Of a DNA stretch of 8,022 nt, positions 6,469 to 8,022 are shown one piece after another. The translations under genes were made by a program, and so were the position numbers. The DNA comes from an uncultured beta proteobacterium. Its GTDB lineage: Bacteria > Pseudomonadota > Gammaproteobacteria > Burkholderiales > Burkholderiaceae_C. The stretch covers positions 1 through 8,022 of the forward strand of contig CAIOLZ010000393.1 in assembly GCA_903859265.1 (NCBI GenBank). Direction: 5' to 3'. The stretch's first letter is position 1, and every line of letters begins with the position of its first letter. The notes under the pieces were generated by a model. It searched no databases. It worked only from the letters and a program-made list of their open reading frames with translations, and was not told the origin of the DNA.

Positions 6469-6511
6469 ACGGGCAATGCACCAGCCAACGGCGGTTGTTG
6501 CATTCCTAACA

Positions 6512-6525
6512 GGACAAAGGCGTCC
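6512..6525 (+). promoter_or_regulatory. ANTAR target hairpin 2 (antiterminator)
   Basis: GGAC (6512-6515) pairs with GTCC (6522-6525) around the 6-nt loop AAAGGC. A is at loop position 1 (6516) and G at position 4 (6519). The loop and 3' arm are also the 5' arm of the terminator, so holding this hairpin blocks termination. Confidence 0.83.
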
Positions 6526-6571
6526 CCACGGTTGCACGGCGTAAAGCAGTGCGGCCAGTGCGGACGCCTTT
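6516..6571 (+). terminator. Conditional intrinsic terminator in the nrtA leader
   Basis: AAAGGCGTCC (6516-6525) pairs perfectly with GGACGCCTTT (6562-6571), giving a 10-bp lower stem. An upper stem of 8 bp with two G-U pairs can form from 6530-6537 with 6549-6556, leaving an 11-nt loop. The 3' arm runs straight into a T tract (6569-6574, a G, then 6576-6580). It lies about 30 bp before the nrtA start and should terminate unless hairpin 2 is stabilised. Confidence 0.88.
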
Positions 6572-6603
6572 TTTGTTTTTCAACTTTTGCAAGGACGATG
6601 TCT

Positions 6604-7848
6604 ATGACCGATCTGCTCAACGCCAAACTCAGCCGCCGCGCCGTGCTGCAAACAGCCGCCGTCGGTGCGGTGGGAATTACACCGGCCCTGCGTGCCGCCG
6701 TGTATGCCGGCGGGTCGGATGCCCCGGAGAAGACGGAAGTCAAAATCGGTTTTATCCCGTTGACCGATTGCGCCAGCGTGGTCATGGCCTCGGTGCTGGG
6801 CATTGACCAGAAATACGGCGTCAAGATCGTTCCGAGCAAGGAGGCCAGCTGGGCTGGTGTGCGCGACAAACTGGTCACTGGCGAACTCGACTTTGCCCAC
6901 GTTTTGTACGGATTGGTGTATGGCGTGCACTTGGGCATTGGTGGGCCGAAAAAAGATATGGCCGTGCTGATGACCCTGAGCAACAACGGGCAAGCCATCA
7001 CGCTGTCCAAAAAGCTGGCCGACAAGGGCGCCGTCGATGGCCCCGGCCTGGCCAAGCTCATGGCCAGTGAAAAGCGCGAGTACACCTTTGCGCAAACCTT
7101 CCCCACCGGCACGCACGCCATGTGGCTGTACTACTGGATGGCGGCCAACGGCATCAACCCGTTTGCGGACTCCAAAGTGATTACGGTGCCACCGCCGCAA
7201 ATGGTGGCCAACATGCGTGTGGGCAATATGGACGGCTTTTGCGTGGGCGAGCCCTGGAACCATCGCGCCATCATCGACGGCATTGGTATTACTGCAATCA
7301 CCACGCAGGACATCTGGAAAGACCATCCTGAAAAAGTACTGGGCACCACCAATGACTTCGTCAAGAAATACCCCAACACGGCACGCGCTGTGACGGCGGC
7401 GATTCTGGAGGCTGGCAAATGGATCGACTCGGGGTTGCAGAACAAAAACAAAATGGCCGAGACCATCGCCGACAAGAGCTACGTCAACACCAGCGTGGAC
7501 GCGATCAATCAGCGCATTTTGGGGCGCTACCAGAATGGCATGGGCAAGACCTGGGACGACCCCAATTACATGAAGTTCTACAACGATGGAGCGGTCAATT
7601 TTCCCTATCTGTCGGACGGCATGTGGTTCCTGACGCAGCATAAGCGCTGGGGCTTGCTCAAAGAGCATCCGGATTACCTTGCCGTGGCCAAGCAGATCAA
7701 TCAGATTGACATTTACAAGCAAGCCGCTAGCGCCACCAAGACCCCCGTTCCAAAAGATGCGATGCGCAGTTCCAAGCTGATGGACGGCATCGTTTGGGAT
7801 GGCAAGGATCCCAGGAAATACGCCGACGGTTTCAAGATCAAGGTGTAA
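6604..7848 (+). CDS. nrtA: Nitrate ABC transporter, substrate-binding protein NrtA
   Basis: A 414-residue NrtA/CmpA-type periplasmic binding protein. The N-terminus has a twin-arginine signal (SRRAVLQ, R11/R12, then an Ala/Val/Gly-rich core), so it is exported folded by the Tat route; this argues against the cytoplasmic sensor NasS, which shares the fold. The mature protein starts near KTEVKIGFIPLTDCASVVMA and continues with family blocks WAGVRDKLVTGELDFAHVLYG, YTFAQTFPTGTHAMW, PPPQMVANMRVGNMDGFCVGEPWN and KVLGTT. It should capture nitrate (possibly nitrite) and deliver it to the membrane permease. AAGGA at 6591-6595 is 8 nt from the ATG at 6604 but only 2 nt from the in-frame ATG at 6598, so 6604 is preferred. 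Expression should need RpoN at initiation and NasT at the leader. Length and motifs look complete. Molybdate or other anions are less likely given the motifs and context. Confidence 0.93.
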   Translation: MTDLLNAKLSRRAVLQTAAVGAVGITPALRAAVYAGGSDAPEKTEVKIGFIPLTDCASVVMASVLGIDQKYGVKIVPSKEASWAGVRDKLVTGELDFAHVLYGLVYGVHLGIGGPKKDMAVLMTLSNNGQAITLSKKLADKGAVDGPGLAKLMASEKREYTFAQTFPTGTHAMWLYYWMAANGINPFADSKVITVPPPQMVANMRVGNMDGFCVGEPWNHRAIIDGIGITAITTQDIWKDHPEKVLGTTNDFVKKYPNTARAVTAAILEAGKWIDSGLQNKNKMAETIADKSYVNTSVDAINQRILGRYQNGMGKTWDDPNYMKFYNDGAVNFPYLSDGMWFLTQHKRWGLLKEHPDYLAVAKQINQIDIYKQAASATKTPVPKDAMRSSKLMDGIVWDGKDPRKYADGFKIKV

Positions 7849-7858
7849 CCCCAGCGGC

Positions 7859-7871
7859 CCGGCCGAGCCGG
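7859..7871 (+). other. Small GC-rich hairpin between nrtA and nrtB
   Basis: CCGGC (7859-7863) and GCCGG (7867-7871) can form a 5-bp stem with a 3-nt loop, 10 bp after the nrtA stop. There is no T run behind it, so it is not a standard terminator. It might protect the nrtA message 3' end, since binding proteins are usually made in excess over the permease, but chance is possible in this GC-rich DNA. Confidence 0.3.
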
Positions 7872-7932
7872 TTCTGCGGTGTTACTTCTGTGGCTGGCGT
7901 GACGCAATCATTTCACTTTTTAAGGACTGACC

Positions 7933-8022
7933 ATGGTTAGTGCTGTTTTTCATTCTCCCGCTGCTGCTGCGGCATCGCCTGCTACCGTGACGCCAGTCGC
8001 GATTGCGGTGGTAGCACCTGAG
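7933..8022 (+). CDS. nrtB: Probable nitrate ABC transporter permease NrtB (N-terminal 30 codons)
   Basis: An open frame begins at the ATG at 7933, 84 bp after nrtA, with AAGGA at 7922-7926 and a 6-nt spacing, and runs off the right edge. The visible residues (MVSAVFHSPAAAAASPATV, then an Ala/Val/Pro-rich stretch) look like the low-complexity cytoplasmic leader that precedes the first membrane helix in many nitrate permeases of Burkholderiales. No diagnostic motif is reached. The NrtB call rests mainly on position after nrtA in the usual nrtA-nrtB-nrtC order. Confidence 0.65.
   Translation, partial: MVSAVFHSPAAAAASPATVTPVAIAVVAPE

Larger units (their letters stand above)
6452..6597 (+). ncRNA. 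ANTAR-responsive attenuator leader of nrtA
   Basis: From the predicted start at about 6452, the leader holds, in order, ANTAR hairpin 1 (6455-6468), a 43-nt linker with its own fold (AATGCA 6475-6480 with TGCATT 6499-6504, inner CAAC/GTTG), ANTAR hairpin 2 (6512-6525) and an intrinsic terminator (6516-6571) with a T-rich tail to 6580. Hairpin 2 and the terminator share bases 6516-6525 and cannot form together. This is the known design of NasT/NasR-controlled leaders: the ANTAR protein stabilises the two hairpins and RNA polymerase reads on into nrtA. The mechanism here is inferred from the fold and from the neighbouring nasT. Confidence 0.85.
6083..6603. other. Gene-free region between nasT and nrtA, map of contents
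   Basis: This 521-bp stretch has no credible gene on either strand. Positions 6083-6161 are plain spacer with a few GCAC/GTGC half-palindromes. Two large hairpin elements follow at 6162-6255 and 6298-6385, separated by 42 bp. Positions 6386-6425 are AT-richer spacer. The sigma-54 promoter is at 6426-6441, the predicted transcript start is near 6452, and the nrtA leader with its two ANTAR hairpins and terminator fills 6455-6580. The ribosome site AAGGA is at 6591-6595. I found no convincing NtrC enhancer. Confidence 0.8.

Noticed and set aside
6379..6603. Upstream extension of the nrtA frame to 6379
   Set aside because: The extra 75 codons would translate the sigma-54 promoter and attenuator and would push the twin-arginine signal inside the protein; the AAGGA at 6591-6595 supports the start at 6604.
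6222..7121. Minus-strand open frame of 299 codons covering the hairpin elements and the nrtA leader
   Set aside because: It crosses the promoter, the terminator and the nrtA coding region and has no domain signature.
6580..7722. Long open frame on the minus strand opposite nrtA (380 codons)
   Set aside because: It is His/Arg/Val-rich with no recognisable domain, and it is the shadow of a well-supported gene in GC-rich DNA.

Overview
The window looks like chromosomal DNA from a GC-rich betaproteobacterium, most likely Comamonadaceae close to Rhodoferax or Polaromonas. That placement rests on codon use, the mix of protein families and the order nasT-like gene, nrtA, nrtB; it is an inference and not a database result.

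Layout. Positions 1-1697 (+) are the 3' part of a YgiQ-type radical SAM gene. A short family III CoA-transferase gene lies convergent to it at 1717-2595 (-). A divergent region of about 60 bp leads to a run of + strand genes: a DEDDh 3'-5' exonuclease (2657-3763, probable TTG start), a MOSC-domain protein (3784-4359) and CheV (4414-5373). A perfect hairpin with a U-tract at 5405-5431 ends the cheV unit. Next comes an ANTAR-domain antiterminator of the NasT type (5435-6082), then a 521-bp gene-free region, nrtA (6604-7848), and the first 30 codons of what is probably nrtB (7933-8022).

The most informative part is the region between nasT and nrtA. Its first half holds two large hairpin elements (6162-6255 and 6298-6385). 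They lie in opposite orientation and share loop sequences, but their stems are unrelated. Its second half appears to be a complete nitrate-assimilation control region. It has a near-perfect sigma-54 -24/-12 promoter (6426-6441), whose predicted start lies just before an RNA leader. The leader has two hairpins with 6-nt loops carrying A at loop position 1 and G at position 4 (6455-6468 and 6512-6525), which is the known ANTAR target signature. The loop and 3' arm of the second hairpin also form the 5' arm of an intrinsic terminator (6516-6571) ahead of nrtA. The expected logic is RpoN-dependent (nitrogen-limitation) initiation followed by NasT-dependent antitermination, so the regulator gene and its RNA target sit side by side. 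No NasS partner gene is visible in the window.

The remaining genes (YgiQ, CoA transferase, exonuclease, MOSC, CheV) look like ordinary housekeeping or accessory neighbours with no evident link to nitrate uptake. No tRNA, rRNA, CRISPR array, transposase or phage gene was seen.
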